DNA from: Paenibacillus sp. LHD-38 | GTDB lineage: Bacteria; Bacillota; Bacilli; Paenibacillales; Paenibacillaceae | Direction: 5' to 3' | Assembly: GCF_031157315.1 (NCBI RefSeq) | Contig: NZ_JAVIFU010000004.1 | Location: forward strand, 124,001-188,000 | DNA length: 64,000 nt | In this document: positions 38,079 to 47,722 of the stretch, in pieces | How positions within the stretch are numbered: the stretch's first letter is position 1 | Layout: every line of letters begins with the position of its first letter | The notes under the pieces: model-generated | Databases searched by the model: none | What the model saw: the letters and a program-made list of their open reading frames with translations, nothing else | What the model was told of the DNA's origin: nothing | Translations under genes and position numbers: made by a program

Positions 38079-39878
38079 ATGAAATGGTTTCGTGGTCTAA
38101 GATCTTCATTTCGTAAACAAATTATTTTTACAGCCTTTCTCTGTTTAGTGATTCCTGTCGGGGGCATTATGTTGAATACGAGTTTCTTTACTGTTAATTT
38201 AATCGAAGAACGAGCCGTTCACACAGCTTCCGAGTCGTTACAGGTTACCGAAGCGCATATTTCAAATGTTATGGACAACTTGATAAGGATTACGAATAAC
38301 ATTCAATTCGATGTGGAAATGGGATCGATCTTAAGATCTCCCGTATCGGAAGGCTTTAAAGCTTTCGAAATGCAGAAGAAAGTGGAGGAGAAGCTCAGTT
38401 CATTCACGTCAGATCATTTCGGAATATATATTACGATCCTTCTCCCCAATGATAGATACTATACGGACTACAGTTACTATGAATACGATCCTTTACGCTT
38501 TAAGGATGAGGCCTGGTTTTCGAATCTTCAAATGAAGGATTCCTCCGATACCTATTGGGTTGGAGTACAGCCGACCTATATACAATCCGAAAGCAATCGT
38601 TATCCTTATATGATCACGATTGCACGCACATTGCGCGATAGCTCTTTGAAACCTTATGCCTATGTTATTGTTAGCGTCCATGAATTACAGCTTCGTTCCA
38701 TCATAGAACAATATAGCGATAGTCAAAATATTATGCTGCTTTCTGAAGATGGCACTATCCTATCAGCTAGGGATCACATAGGCGAGAAATATCCTCAATT
38801 CGGAGAATGGAATCAATCAGGCGAAGTAACTGTTCGGAAGGTCGGCGAAGAGAAACAGATTGGGGTCATGAAGAATCTCCCTTTTGCCGGATGGAAGCTG
38901 ATCAGTCTTACTCCCTACAAGAATGTTACCACTCAAGTTAATACGATCTTTAAATCAAATTTTTTGCTCCAAATCGGTTTTGTTATTTTGTTTTTATTGA
39001 TTCTCATTTATTTATTGCGCCAATTTACGAAGCCCATTGTCCTGCTAGTCAAGATCGCAACGAATATTGAAGCGGGTAATTTGTCCATTCGATCTAACAT
39101 CAGTGGACCGGATGAATTCGTGAAGCTGGGACGATCATTTGACACGATGCTGGACAGCATTGAGTTGATGATAAAACAGATTACTTATGAGCAGGAATTG
39201 AAAAGAAGAGCGGAATTAGCTATGCTGCAGGCCCAGATAAATCCGCACTTTTTATTTAATATATTGAACGCTGTCCGTATGCGAATCATTCTGAGGGGAG
39301 ATCGTGATAATGCCAATATTATCAGTTCATTGTCGCGTTTACTTCGTCAAACGATCAATGGTGACCTCGAGTTCATCACCCTTAAGGAAGAAGTAGATCT
39401 TGTAGAAGATTATATGAAATTAATGCTTTTCACCTCCAAGAATCCGTTTCAATACGAGATTGAATTAAGCTCTGAATCGTTGCTCGAGTCCGTTCCGCGG
39501 TTTATCCTGCAGCCCATTATTGAGAATTCTTTAATCCATGCTTTGAAACAGAGCAAAGGAAAGATCAGTATCCATGCCTGGAAAATGCAAGAGAAGCTTG
39601 TGATAGTCATTCAGGACGATGGGATCGGGATGACCGCAAGTGAATTAGAGATTTTGCGAAACAAACTTAAATCGGGTGTTGAAAGTGGCAATGTTCGAGC
39701 AAAAACCCGCAATGGCATGTCCGGCATCGGTTTAATCAATGTATACGAGCGGTTGAAATTGGTATATGGACAAAGGTTTCTAATGGAATTAGAGAGCGAG
39801 CCGGGAAAGGGAACTTTAGTTAAATTAGTTATACGTGAAGGAGAAGATAAGAGACATGTGGAAGGTTATGCTGGTTGA
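38079..39878 (+). CDS. YesM-family sensor histidine kinase
   Basis: 599-residue kinase of the LytS/YesM class. TM1 lies at about 15-37, a long extracellular sensor region (about 40-285) follows, then TM2 near 290-312 and a HAMP domain. The His_kinase box AMLQAQINPHFLFNILNAV puts the phosphorylated His at 390. The ATPase end has PIIENSLIHALKQ and DDGIGM. It overlaps the response regulator by 23 bases. It presumably senses the sugar handled by the upstream importer. Confidence 0.94.
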   Translation: MKWFRGLRSSFRKQIIFTAFLCLVIPVGGIMLNTSFFTVNLIEERAVHTASESLQVTEAHISNVMDNLIRITNNIQFDVEMGSILRSPVSEGFKAFEMQKKVEEKLSSFTSDHFGIYITILLPNDRYYTDYSYYEYDPLRFKDEAWFSNLQMKDSSDTYWVGVQPTYIQSESNRYPYMITIARTLRDSSLKPYAYVIVSVHELQLRSIIEQYSDSQNIMLLSEDGTILSARDHIGEKYPQFGEWNQSGEVTVRKVGEEKQIGVMKNLPFAGWKLISLTPYKNVTTQVNTIFKSNFLLQIGFVILFLLILIYLLRQFTKPIVLLVKIATNIEAGNLSIRSNISGPDEFVKLGRSFDTMLDSIELMIKQITYEQELKRRAELAMLQAQINPHFLFNILNAVRMRIILRGDRDNANIISSLSRLLRQTINGDLEFITLKEEVDLVEDYMKLMLFTSKNPFQYEIELSSESLLESVPRFILQPIIENSLIHALKQSKGKISIHAWKMQEKLVIVIQDDGIGMTASELEILRNKLKSGVESGNVRAKTRNGMSGIGLINVYERLKLVYGQRFLMELESEPGKGTLVKLVIREGEDKRHVEGYAG

Positions 39879-41460
39879 TGATAGTTATCCCGTACTTGAG
39901 TTCTTATCACAACTCATTCCTTGGGATTCGTTGGATATGCATGTGATAGGTCAACATCAAAACGGATTGGAAGCGCTGGAGCATTGCAAGCTCGATATGC
40001 CTCATCTTCTGATTACGGATATAGGGATGCCAGTGATGAACGGTTTGGAGCTGATCAAGGCTGTTAAAGATATCGATCACCGAGTGCGGGTTATTATTTT
40101 GTCATGTCAAGACGATTTCCAATATGCCCAAAAAGCCATCAAGCTAAGCGTAGATGAGTACGTGTTGAAAGAATCGATGGAGCCTGAAACGATGATCGAA
40201 TTGATGGAAAACGTGCACTTGCAAATGAAACAAGAAAACAAGGAACGGTCGAGTCAAGAACAGTTACAGATCTTGATGGACCGAAATCATTCGTCATTAA
40301 AGGCAAGCTTTATTCGTTCGACTATATGGAATCCTCTGGGCGATCCTAAACGATGGCTTGCTGAAGCGCAGGGGTTTGGAATTGATCTGGACAAGCACAG
40401 CTATTTGCCTGTACTTTGTTACGCTAATCATTTCCGTGAAATGAAACAACGGTTTCAAACGAAAGAGTTGTTCACTTATGTTCTTGAAGGCGGTTTATAT
40501 GAATTAATTGATGCAAAGGTGCGTGGAGTGACCTTTCAATATTCAGTCAATGAAATCATTTTGCTCGTTCCTTTGCAAGCATACCTTGGGGGTAAAGCAG
40601 TCGATGAGGTCGCTCCTCATCTGCGCGCCGTGCAAGGGGAATTTAAAGCCAATTTAAAAATGAACCTGTCCTTCATGATTTCGAGACCAGCTCACTCCCC
40701 TCAAGAAATCAAATATAATGTGAAGGAATTAACGGAGAGTAAGGATTTGCGTTTTTATGCTGCGGGGGGAACTATTTATAATTGGTCAGCGTTTCGAGAC
40801 TCTAATGATGATATCTATAAGAATTATTCAAAAGCATTGGATGAATTCAAACAACTTATTGCAGAATGCGAGACCGATCGGGTACAGGGGATATTAGACG
40901 GCTGGGAGCAATGGATCAGATCTCACTATTTTAAAGTGGAAGAAGTCCGGGGCTGGGTGATTAAACTTTTGTCCGATATCGACCTGAAGTATCGTTCGCA
41001 GCAGCATTTTGAATATGTTTATTCTACAGAAGCGCTTCATAACACTCTCCTCGAACTAGAATCATTGGAAGAGTTGTTTATTTATGTGCAGCATTTTATT
41101 ATTGAAAAAATCGATTACGTCGCCAAAACACAACACGAAAGTCAAAGAAAAGAAGTCATTGAAGCTAAACGTTATGTGAGAACTCATTTGTCACAGAAAA
41201 TCACGATGGAAGAGGTTGCTCGCATGCTTCATCTTAACGGAAGCCACTTCAGCCGTATCTTCAAGATGGAAACAGGAGAGACCTTTATCGAATTCGTCAC
41301 GCGGGCCAAGATGGAACAGGCACAGGAGTATTTGATACATTCCGAAAAAAGTGTAGAACAGATTGCCGAAATGGTTGGATATGAGAATACAAGCTATTTC
41401 ATAAAATTGTTTAAATCATCCTTGGGAATGCCGCCGGTTGAATATCGAAGGCTGAAGTAG
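39856..41460 (+). CDS. YesN-family AraC-type response regulator
   Basis: 534 residues from the ATG at 39856; the upstream in-frame ATG at 39835 would add residues before the conserved MWKVMLVDD opening. The receiver has D8/D9 and phosphoacceptor D55 (LLITDIGMP). A long middle region links to two AraC helix-turn-helices at the C-terminus (ITMEEVARMLHLNGSHFSRIF and VEQIAEMVGYENTSYFIKLF). Partner of the overlapping kinase; the likely target is the importer operon. Confidence 0.94.
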   Translation: MWKVMLVDDSYPVLEFLSQLIPWDSLDMHVIGQHQNGLEALEHCKLDMPHLLITDIGMPVMNGLELIKAVKDIDHRVRVIILSCQDDFQYAQKAIKLSVDEYVLKESMEPETMIELMENVHLQMKQENKERSSQEQLQILMDRNHSSLKASFIRSTIWNPLGDPKRWLAEAQGFGIDLDKHSYLPVLCYANHFREMKQRFQTKELFTYVLEGGLYELIDAKVRGVTFQYSVNEIILLVPLQAYLGGKAVDEVAPHLRAVQGEFKANLKMNLSFMISRPAHSPQEIKYNVKELTESKDLRFYAAGGTIYNWSAFRDSNDDIYKNYSKALDEFKQLIAECETDRVQGILDGWEQWIRSHYFKVEEVRGWVIKLLSDIDLKYRSQQHFEYVYSTEALHNTLLELESLEELFIYVQHFIIEKIDYVAKTQHESQRKEVIEAKRYVRTHLSQKITMEEVARMLHLNGSHFSRIFKMETGETFIEFVTRAKMEQAQEYLIHSEKSVEQIAEMVGYENTSYFIKLFKSSLGMPPVEYRRLK

Positions 41461-41471
41461 TCATTATATCT

Positions 41472-42266
41472 TCAGACTATGTGCTTCGACTTCTTGTACT
41501 GTTCCGGCGTAACGCTGGTCTGCTTCTTGAATACGCGGCTAAAATGGGCTACATGCTTGAATCCGACCTGAAAGCAAACTTCTGTGACTGTCAGCTTTTT
41601 TTGCATCAGGAACAGAATTTTCGCTTGATTGATACGACGCCTGTACAAAAAATCGAATATGGTGATACCGGTTACTTCTTTAAACAATTTGGACAAATAA
41701 AATTTACTCATGTGCAGATGTTCCTGAAGCTGCTCTAGGTGGATGTCCTCCGTATAGTTGTTCTCCAGATATGAAATGATGCTTTGCACCGTCATCGCCT
41801 TTTGTGATGGAAGCTCTCCACGATCTTTAAGCGGTTTTTGGCAGTATTCGTAAATGAGGTGCAGCAGATCGACAAACGCCAGTCGAAACCGGTTATATCC
41901 GATAGGATCTTTCCGATCAAACCGTTCGTGCATGCGTAGCAGTATTTCTTCGAATTCTTTTTTCTCTTGGCCCAGTAAGCCAATCCGGTAATTATTCAAC
42001 TCCTGAAACGGCTGCAAAATATTTAATGAGTAGAGCGGTTCCATAAATCCGTGTAACTCGGTAGGTTCAAAATGAATGATCGAGCGAACATACTCGACTT
42101 CGGGATCGATATTCGCGCAATGCAGCGTCATACCGTTCAACAGGATAAGATCACCCGGTACCAGCTCGTAAATTTTATCGCCAATTAAATAATTGCACTT
42201 TCCTCTATGGAAATAATATAATTCGTAGAAATCGTGAGTTAAGCCTCTGCGCCAAGCTCTATCAAA
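41472..42266 (-). pseudogene. AraC-family regulator lacking its 5' end
   Basis: The - strand frame reads in from the end of the neighbouring isomerase frame as THDFYELYYFHRGKCNYLIG, a cupin sensor block that in intact AraC regulators is preceded by about 20-30 more residues and a start. No ATG, GTG or TTG occurs between the frame's upstream stop (42267-42269) and that block. The first usable starts (TTG 42140 or ATG 42131) would cut the cupin in half. The C-terminal helix-turn-helix pair (IHLEQLQEHLHMSKFYLSKLF, LTVTEVCFQVGFKHVAHFSRVF) is intact. Most likely a remnant. Confidence 0.65.
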
Positions 42267-42919
42267 TTATTGAAGCTTTTTGCCAAGCTTTCAAAAGGAT
42301 CGCGTCCGTAACAATTGTCTTGTTCAACGGGCGCCCATTCTATTCCAAGACTTTTACAGGCCTCTAATATAGGAGGATAATTCATGTTCCCTACGCCGAC
42401 TTCGGCAAAGCGGCGCTCTCTGTCACTAGTTACTGCATAATCCTTTAAGTGCACGAGTGTCATGCGCCCTTTAAGCTTGTGAAGCCATTCTATAGGATCC
42501 GCCCCGCCTGCTTGAACCCAAAATAGGTCGATTAAGAAGTCTACAGCATCCGGGTCCATCTCCTCCATGAGGATTTCCATTCCGGTTTTTCCATTAAATT
42601 TCGCGAACTCGAATTCATGGTTATGGTAAAAAAATCGCAGCCCTGCCTGGTTTAACTTTCTCCCAATTTCCGTCGCTTCTTTGGCAAAAGTCAAATAGCC
42701 TTCCTTGCTGTTGCGGTATTCTAGTGGCATAGCACCTAATCCCACGTATTTGCAGTCCCAAATCTTATGCTTTTCAATGACAGCATCCAGCTGCCAGTTA
42801 AGTCCGCGAATGGAATATGGGTCGCACAGATCGTCAACTGCTCCCAGTTGACACATCATCACGGTGTTTTCAATTATCATATAAAGAGTTAAAATGATCA
42901 TAAAGATTAGGGGTAACAT
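42239..42919 (-). pseudogene. Sugar phosphate isomerase/epimerase lacking its N-terminus
   Basis: The frame encodes a TIM-barrel xylose-isomerase-like enzyme from about residue 40 on: QLDAVIEKHKIWDCKYVG, LRFFYHNHEFEF, DAVDFLIDLFWVQAGGADP, GRMTLVHLKDYA and the natural-looking end VEQDNCYGRDPFESLAKSF. The first barrel strands are missing, replaced by a hydrophobic, unrelated start (MLPLIFMIILTLYMIIEN) without a ribosome binding site. The opposite-strand AraC gene begins 39 bases upstream, leaving no room for the rest. Probably a 5'-truncated remnant. Confidence 0.65.
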
Positions 42920-42957
42920 CGTGCATATTTTGAATCCACGGGGAAGCGGGAAATAAC

Positions 42958-43767
42958 ATGCAAGTATATCTTACTTTGCAACCACCTACATTACAAAGCG
43001 AGTTGCTAGATTCCAATTATCAATATCGGGAGTTTTTACCAAGTAAGGGTCTGGAACCTTATGTTGCTTGTTATTGGACTGTTGACTCCTATGCTTCTGA
43101 TAACAATAAATTGCATCGCATCATACCTGATGGATGCGTAGATATTATTTTTGACCTAAGAGCTCTTTCCCTTTCCAAAGGAGCCATTGTGGCGGGATTG
43201 ATGACCACATTTGAAACAATAAACCTTACAACAAACTACTCCTTATTTGGTATCCGTTTCTTTTCGGATAAAGTACGCCAATTTTTAAGATATCCTGTCT
43301 CCGAGTTGACGGGATATAATGTGTTTCTTGAAGACATATGGGGAAGAGAAGCAGAGTTAATTGTGGACGAAGTTCAATCAGCCAATGGAGTATCAGAAAT
43401 GATGGAAAGGGTTGAATTAAAACTATTAAAAGTCTTACTTAACAATGAGACACAGTCCGATCAACTGCTACAATCGAGTATGCATTACATGATCGCTAGT
43501 CAAGGAATGATTTCCATTCGTAATCTGGCGGAAAAACTCAGTTATAGTGAAAGAAATGTAAGAAGAACCTTTCAGAAGGAACTGGGAGTTAGCCCCAAAG
43601 AACTTTTAGGCATCATTCGATTTCAGTGTCTCTTACAGGAGCTGAATAAGGGTACTCTGTCACATTTCACTGATATTGCTGTAAAATACGGATACTACGA
43701 TCAACCGCACTTTATTCACAATTTCAAACGCTTTTATGGATTGACACCTAATCAAGTTTTTAATTAA
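42958..43767 (+). CDS. AraC-family transcriptional regulator
   Basis: 269-residue regulator. The N-terminal sensor opens YREFLPSKGLEPYVACYWTVDS and HRIIPDGCVDIIFDL, the arrangement seen in AraC members with a DUF6597-like domain. Two helix-turn-helices follow (MISIRNLAEKLSYSERNVRRTF and TDIAVKYGYYDQPHFIHNFKRF). A GGGGAAGCGGGAAA stretch precedes the ATG. It is followed after 92 bases by a VOC protein gene on the same strand, a pairing common for small-molecule response. Confidence 0.9.
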   Translation: MQVYLTLQPPTLQSELLDSNYQYREFLPSKGLEPYVACYWTVDSYASDNNKLHRIIPDGCVDIIFDLRALSLSKGAIVAGLMTTFETINLTTNYSLFGIRFFSDKVRQFLRYPVSELTGYNVFLEDIWGREAELIVDEVQSANGVSEMMERVELKLLKVLLNNETQSDQLLQSSMHYMIASQGMISIRNLAEKLSYSERNVRRTFQKELGVSPKELLGIIRFQCLLQELNKGTLSHFTDIAVKYGYYDQPHFIHNFKRFYGLTPNQVFN

Positions 43768-43859
43768 ACATGTCCGTTTTTTACAATTAAAAAGGACTAA
43801 AATAGGAGATGATATTCATCAAGCGTATAAAATAAACAATTCATGGAGGACAAATTTTA

Positions 43860-44285
43860 ATGATGAAACCACGTATTACTGTACTCACGTTGGGAGTAGA
43901 TGATTTGGAAAGATCATTGACTTTCTATCGTGACGGATTGGGGTTGCCGACACAAGGTATAATTGGCAGAGAATTCGAACATGGAGCGGTTGCCTTTTTC
44001 GACTTGCAAGCAGGTTTAAAGCTTGCCATCTGGAATCGCCAGGATCTAGCCCATGAGGCAAAGGTTCCTCTGAAATCACCGAGTTCTACCGAAATTACGA
44101 TTGGTCATAATGTCGGCAGTAAAGAAGAAGTGGATAAGATTATGGAACATGCCCAAAAGGCAGGTGCAATTATAACGGACCCCGCACATGATGCCTTTTG
44201 GGGAGGATATTCTGGCCACTTTCTAGATCCAGATGGTCATTTATGGGAAGTAGTCTGGAATCCGGAGTGGGAGATCGAGGATTGA
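43860..44285 (+). CDS. VOC (glyoxalase/bleomycin resistance) family protein
   Basis: 141-residue protein with one VOC domain of two beta-alpha-beta-beta-beta units: ITVLTLGVDDLERSLTFYRDGLG and the closing GGYSGHFLDPDGHLWEVVWNPEW with the metal-site acidic residue. GGAGGA lies before the ATG pair (43860 or 43863). Substrate unknown. Probably controlled by the AraC regulator upstream. Confidence 0.9.
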   Translation: MMKPRITVLTLGVDDLERSLTFYRDGLGLPTQGIIGREFEHGAVAFFDLQAGLKLAIWNRQDLAHEAKVPLKSPSSTEITIGHNVGSKEEVDKIMEHAQKAGAIITDPAHDAFWGGYSGHFLDPDGHLWEVVWNPEWEIED

Positions 44286-44449
44286 GCCGATACTTGATTC
44301 GACATACTTAGCGGGCAGTTCCCTTGAGAGAACCCTTTAAACAATTCATCTCTATGTTGATTTGAGGCACTGAAACTAACCAACGCGGGAGTACGAGCTG
44401 GCTGGTTGCGCTACCCAAAAGAATTGAATACCAGAATCAGATTTATCAC

Positions 44450-44527
44450 GAGGGATTAGTTCAGTCTGGGAGAGTGCTTGTATGGTATGCAAGCGGTCGT
44501 CGGTTCGATCCCCAATAGTCTCCACCA
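44450..44527 (+). pseudogene. Decayed tRNA, tRNA-Ala-like body
   Basis: The stretch resembles a bacterial tRNA-Ala. D arm: TAGTTCAGTCTGGGAGAG. Anticodon arm: CTTGT and GCAAG around ATGGTAT. T loop: GGTTCGATCC. It carries an encoded ACCA end. Against a normal tRNA-Ala(GGC), the anticodon has become GGT. The acceptor stem has at least two mismatches, the T stem two, and there is one extra base before the 3' acceptor strand. A terminator follows. It is unlikely to work as a tRNA. Confidence 0.6.
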
Positions 44528-44542
44528 TACCTACATTAAACC

Positions 44543-44567
44543 AAAACGGCAGAGATACCGTTTTTTT
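44543..44567 (+). terminator. Terminator after the tRNA remnant
   Basis: AAAACGG and CCGTTTT pair around CAGAGATA, followed by T; seven T in all. Confidence 0.7.
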
Positions 44568-44667
44568 GTTTTAACTATTATTTACATACTCGGCTCATGT
44601 GGAGTGTGTAGTGTCATTACATCGCATTAACAGATACGGGGACACCTAAATCGTCAATATCGAACAC

Positions 44668-44707
44668 AAGCCTAACCCTTATCGATAAGAGGGTTAGGCT
44701 TTTTTTT
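44668..44707 (+). terminator. Rho-independent terminator
   Basis: AAGCCTAACCCT (44668-44679) pairs with AGGGTTAGGCTT (44690-44701) and runs into eight T. No intact gene ends just upstream; it may serve the VOC gene or lost sequence. Confidence 0.85.
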
Positions 44708-44921
44708 GTTGTAACGAGTTTGCTTCGGTTATCAGGATTCTGATCGTTTCATTCAGATTTCCAAGCATGATCGAACGGTTGCCTAGTCGGACTTAATAGA
44801 GATAGAGGTAGGTATAAATGTACGTTTTGCGATATCAAGTTAAAAATCGATTATATACGCAATCCTGCCATGTACATATAATTTGAAGTGTACTAACCAA
44901 TGTACAGAAAAGGGGTAAACT

Positions 44922-46712
44922 ATGAGTCGATATTCGAAGGTTGCAAGGTTATTAACGCTTTCGATTGCAATTGGACTACTAACGACATTAGCCGCTTGTA
45001 CGAACAGTAACAATCAAAACTCGGCAAGTCCGTCAAACTCAGCTAATAGTCCATCTGCATCGGACGCCGGTAATGCGGCAGAGTCGTCGAAAGGATGGAA
45101 TCAGAAGTTCGACCCTCCGGTTACAATTACGACTGCTATCGTAGATGATGGCACTTCGAGGGGTAACGCGTTCAAGCCAGGCGAGTCCATGGAAGACAAC
45201 GTGAATCTCCGTTGGATGAAAGAGAATATAGGGATCAACGTGAAATTCGATTTTATTGTAACAAAACCTGAAGATTACGATACGAAACTTCGCCTCCTGC
45301 TTTCCAGCGGCGGCAAGTTGCCTGATGCATTCGCAGCAGGTGGCGATCCGTTGCAAAGCTTGCTCGCGGCCAATAAATTGATGCCTCTAGACGAAGCCAT
45401 CGAGAAATACGCACATCCCGAGTATAAGAAGATGTTGGAGACGTATAGTTACGCACTGGGCGAAGTCAAGAAAGACGGCAAGATTTACGGTTTGCCAGCT
45501 TTCTTCATGGGTGACGAAGGAACTGTGATGTGGATTCGCAAAGACTGGCTTGACAATCTGGGTCTGGAGCCACCAGCAACGTTGGACGAATTCGAAAACG
45601 TTCTCAAGCAATTCACAGAGAACGACCCCGATAAAAACGGACAGAACGATACGATCGGTTTGGCCGTGCCGCTTAAAGAAGGGCCTTGGACATGGATGGG
45701 TCAGACAGACGCGATCGTAGGCGCGCTCACCGATCAAATGATCAATACTTACGACGTGCGCTTGTTCTGGAACAAGGGTACAGACGGCAAGTTGAGCTTC
45801 GGCGCGATCCATCCGGACGCCAAACTGTATTTGCAAAAGATGAGGGATTGGATGAGCACAGGCTACATGGATAAAGAAGCCGGAATCAAGGATCCTGCGA
45901 AAGCCTCCGAATTGGTAGCCAGCGGTAAGGCCGGCATAATGTTCGGGCCGTTCTGGATGGGTGATTGGCCGCTCGGAGACGCCACCAAGAACAATCCGGA
46001 AGCCGATTTCCAGCCGTATCCGCTCCCAGCCGGTCCGGACGGAGAGGCGAGACGCGCGGAGAAGCCATTGGCCCAGGGCTTCACGGTATTCAACAAAGAC
46101 TTCGAAAATATCGAAGCCTGGTTCGCGTACTTTAACAAAATATTCGCGAAGAAATTGGAGATGGAAGGTGATCCGTACTTCGATCCGCGTTGGAAAGACG
46201 GATTCTACGAAGGGTACGATTACGTGAAATTGGACGACAAAATCATCAAGAGCAACTACGAAGCCGCAGGTGTCCCGGCAGACCAATGGCCGCTGAAAGA
46301 CGGCGCCACTATAGATATGAGATTCATGATGACGAATATTCTCGGCAACTATACGAGTATTCCGCACTCCAACGTTGCAGCGGTCAAGAAGTTTTTGTCC
46401 GATCCGAACGCCGAGCCCTTAACGTCGATGGAAATCGACGTCAAGCAAATGAAGAAGAGGCAGCTTGACGCCGCGGGCGTTCGGATTAACCAAAACATCA
46501 CCGAAGGCAAAAACTATTTTACCGGTCCGATGACGCCGACGATGAAATCCAAAGGCGAATTGCTGAAGAAACTCGCTACAGAAAGCTATCTCAAAATCAT
46601 TTACGGAGAAAAACCGATCGAGCACTTCGACGAATTCGTAAAACAATGGCTGGATAACGGCGGCCAGAAGATTACGGACGAAGTCAACGAATGGTACGCG
46701 AAAAACCAGTAA
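44922..46712 (+). CDS. Extracellular solute-binding lipoprotein (LipO/YtcQ type)
   Basis: 596-residue lipoprotein; signal with lipobox LAAC near residue 26 and an Asn/Ser-rich linker. The body is the long form of family 1 sugar-binding proteins: NLRWMKENIGINVKFDF, LRLLLSSGGKLPDAFA, KIYGLPAFFMGDEGTVMWIRKDW and an ENDPDKNGQNDTIG loop that resembles a calcium site. First gene of the second cassette: binding protein, two permeases, kinase, regulator. It probably binds an oligosaccharide of unknown type. Confidence 0.92.
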   Translation: MSRYSKVARLLTLSIAIGLLTTLAACTNSNNQNSASPSNSANSPSASDAGNAAESSKGWNQKFDPPVTITTAIVDDGTSRGNAFKPGESMEDNVNLRWMKENIGINVKFDFIVTKPEDYDTKLRLLLSSGGKLPDAFAAGGDPLQSLLAANKLMPLDEAIEKYAHPEYKKMLETYSYALGEVKKDGKIYGLPAFFMGDEGTVMWIRKDWLDNLGLEPPATLDEFENVLKQFTENDPDKNGQNDTIGLAVPLKEGPWTWMGQTDAIVGALTDQMINTYDVRLFWNKGTDGKLSFGAIHPDAKLYLQKMRDWMSTGYMDKEAGIKDPAKASELVASGKAGIMFGPFWMGDWPLGDATKNNPEADFQPYPLPAGPDGEARRAEKPLAQGFTVFNKDFENIEAWFAYFNKIFAKKLEMEGDPYFDPRWKDGFYEGYDYVKLDDKIIKSNYEAAGVPADQWPLKDGATIDMRFMMTNILGNYTSIPHSNVAAVKKFLSDPNAEPLTSMEIDVKQMKKRQLDAAGVRINQNITEGKNYFTGPMTPTMKSKGELLKKLATESYLKIIYGEKPIEHFDEFVKQWLDNGGQKITDEVNEWYAKNQ

Positions 46713-46752
46713 TGATCGCTGATTGCAATTGAAGTAATAATAAATTGAAGAC

Positions 46753-46792
46753 GGAGGAGAGGGCAGCCTTGGCTCGCTCCTCCTCTATTTTT
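46753..46792 (+). terminator. Intercistronic stem-loop after the binding-protein gene
   Basis: GGAGGAG (46753-46759) pairs with CTCCTCC (46777-46783), then TCTATTTTT. It probably gives partial termination or RNA protection, so the binding protein is made in excess over the permeases. Confidence 0.65.
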
Positions 46793-46814
46793 CAGATGAT
46801 AGGAAGTGTGCGTA

Positions 46815-47711
46815 ATGGCAGCGTATTGGCGAAAAACTTGGCCGTTTCATGTGCTATTGTTGCCGGCTTTAGCATTGTGCATCGTGTTTTCATATATTCC
46901 TTTGTTCGGGGCAGTCATTGCCTTCCAAGACTATGAGCCATGGCTTGGGATCAAAAATTCGCCTTGGGTAGGCTTAGATCATTTCAGGTACCTGTTCACG
47001 TATCCGGACGGCAAGCAGGTCATTTGGAATACGTTAATCATTTCCGGGTTCAAATTGTTCGTGAACTTAATTATCCCGGTCGTTTTCGCTCTGTTGCTCA
47101 ATGAAGTCCGTAAGACGTATTTTAAGAGAGTCGTGCAGACGCTTGTCTATTTGCCTCACTTTTTGTCGTGGGTGATTCTGGGCGGCATATTGATCGATAT
47201 TCTGTCAACAGAGGGCGGAATCGTCAATCGTATTCTGAATTCATTCGACATCCCGAGCATCTTTTTCTTAGGTGACGGCGAGTGGTTCCGGTTTACGGTC
47301 GTTCTAAGCGACGTTTGGAAAGAATTCGGGTTTTCCGCGATTATATTTCTGGCAACGCTGGTGGGAATCAATCCGGCTTTGTACGAAGCAGCCGAAATCG
47401 ACGGGGCTTCCCGTTGGCAGCAAGTCATATCGATCTCCGTTCCTCTTATCATGCCGATCATCATCGTTGTAGCGACGTTGTCGCTCGGTCGGATTCTGGA
47501 TGCCGGATTCGATCAAATTCTAAATTTATATAACCCTTTGGTATATTCGCATGGAGATATCATCGATACGTTTGTCTATCGGGAAGGATTGAACAACGGA
47601 CAGTTCAGCTTCGGAACGGCTGTCGGACTCTTCAAATCGGCGATCGGTTTCATCTTGATCGTGATCAGTTACAGAATGGCTTTTAAGTTAGCTAATTACC
47701 GGATATTTTAA
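46815..47711 (+). CDS. ABC transporter permease, LplB/YtcP-partner type
   Basis: About 298 residues from the ATG at 46815, 9 bases after AGGAAG; an in-frame GTG at 46806 is less likely. Opens WPFHVLLLPALALCIVFSYIPLFG, typical of LplB-type permeases, with an EAA loop LYEAAEIDGASRWQQVISISVP. It ends FKLANYRIF, as this subfamily often does. Forms the channel with the next gene. Confidence 0.92.
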   Translation: MAAYWRKTWPFHVLLLPALALCIVFSYIPLFGAVIAFQDYEPWLGIKNSPWVGLDHFRYLFTYPDGKQVIWNTLIISGFKLFVNLIIPVVFALLLNEVRKTYFKRVVQTLVYLPHFLSWVILGGILIDILSTEGGIVNRILNSFDIPSIFFLGDGEWFRFTVVLSDVWKEFGFSAIIFLATLVGINPALYEAAEIDGASRWQQVISISVPLIMPIIIVVATLSLGRILDAGFDQILNLYNPLVYSHGDIIDTFVYREGLNNGQFSFGTAVGLFKSAIGFILIVISYRMAFKLANYRIF

Positions 47712-47722
47712 GGAGGACGACC

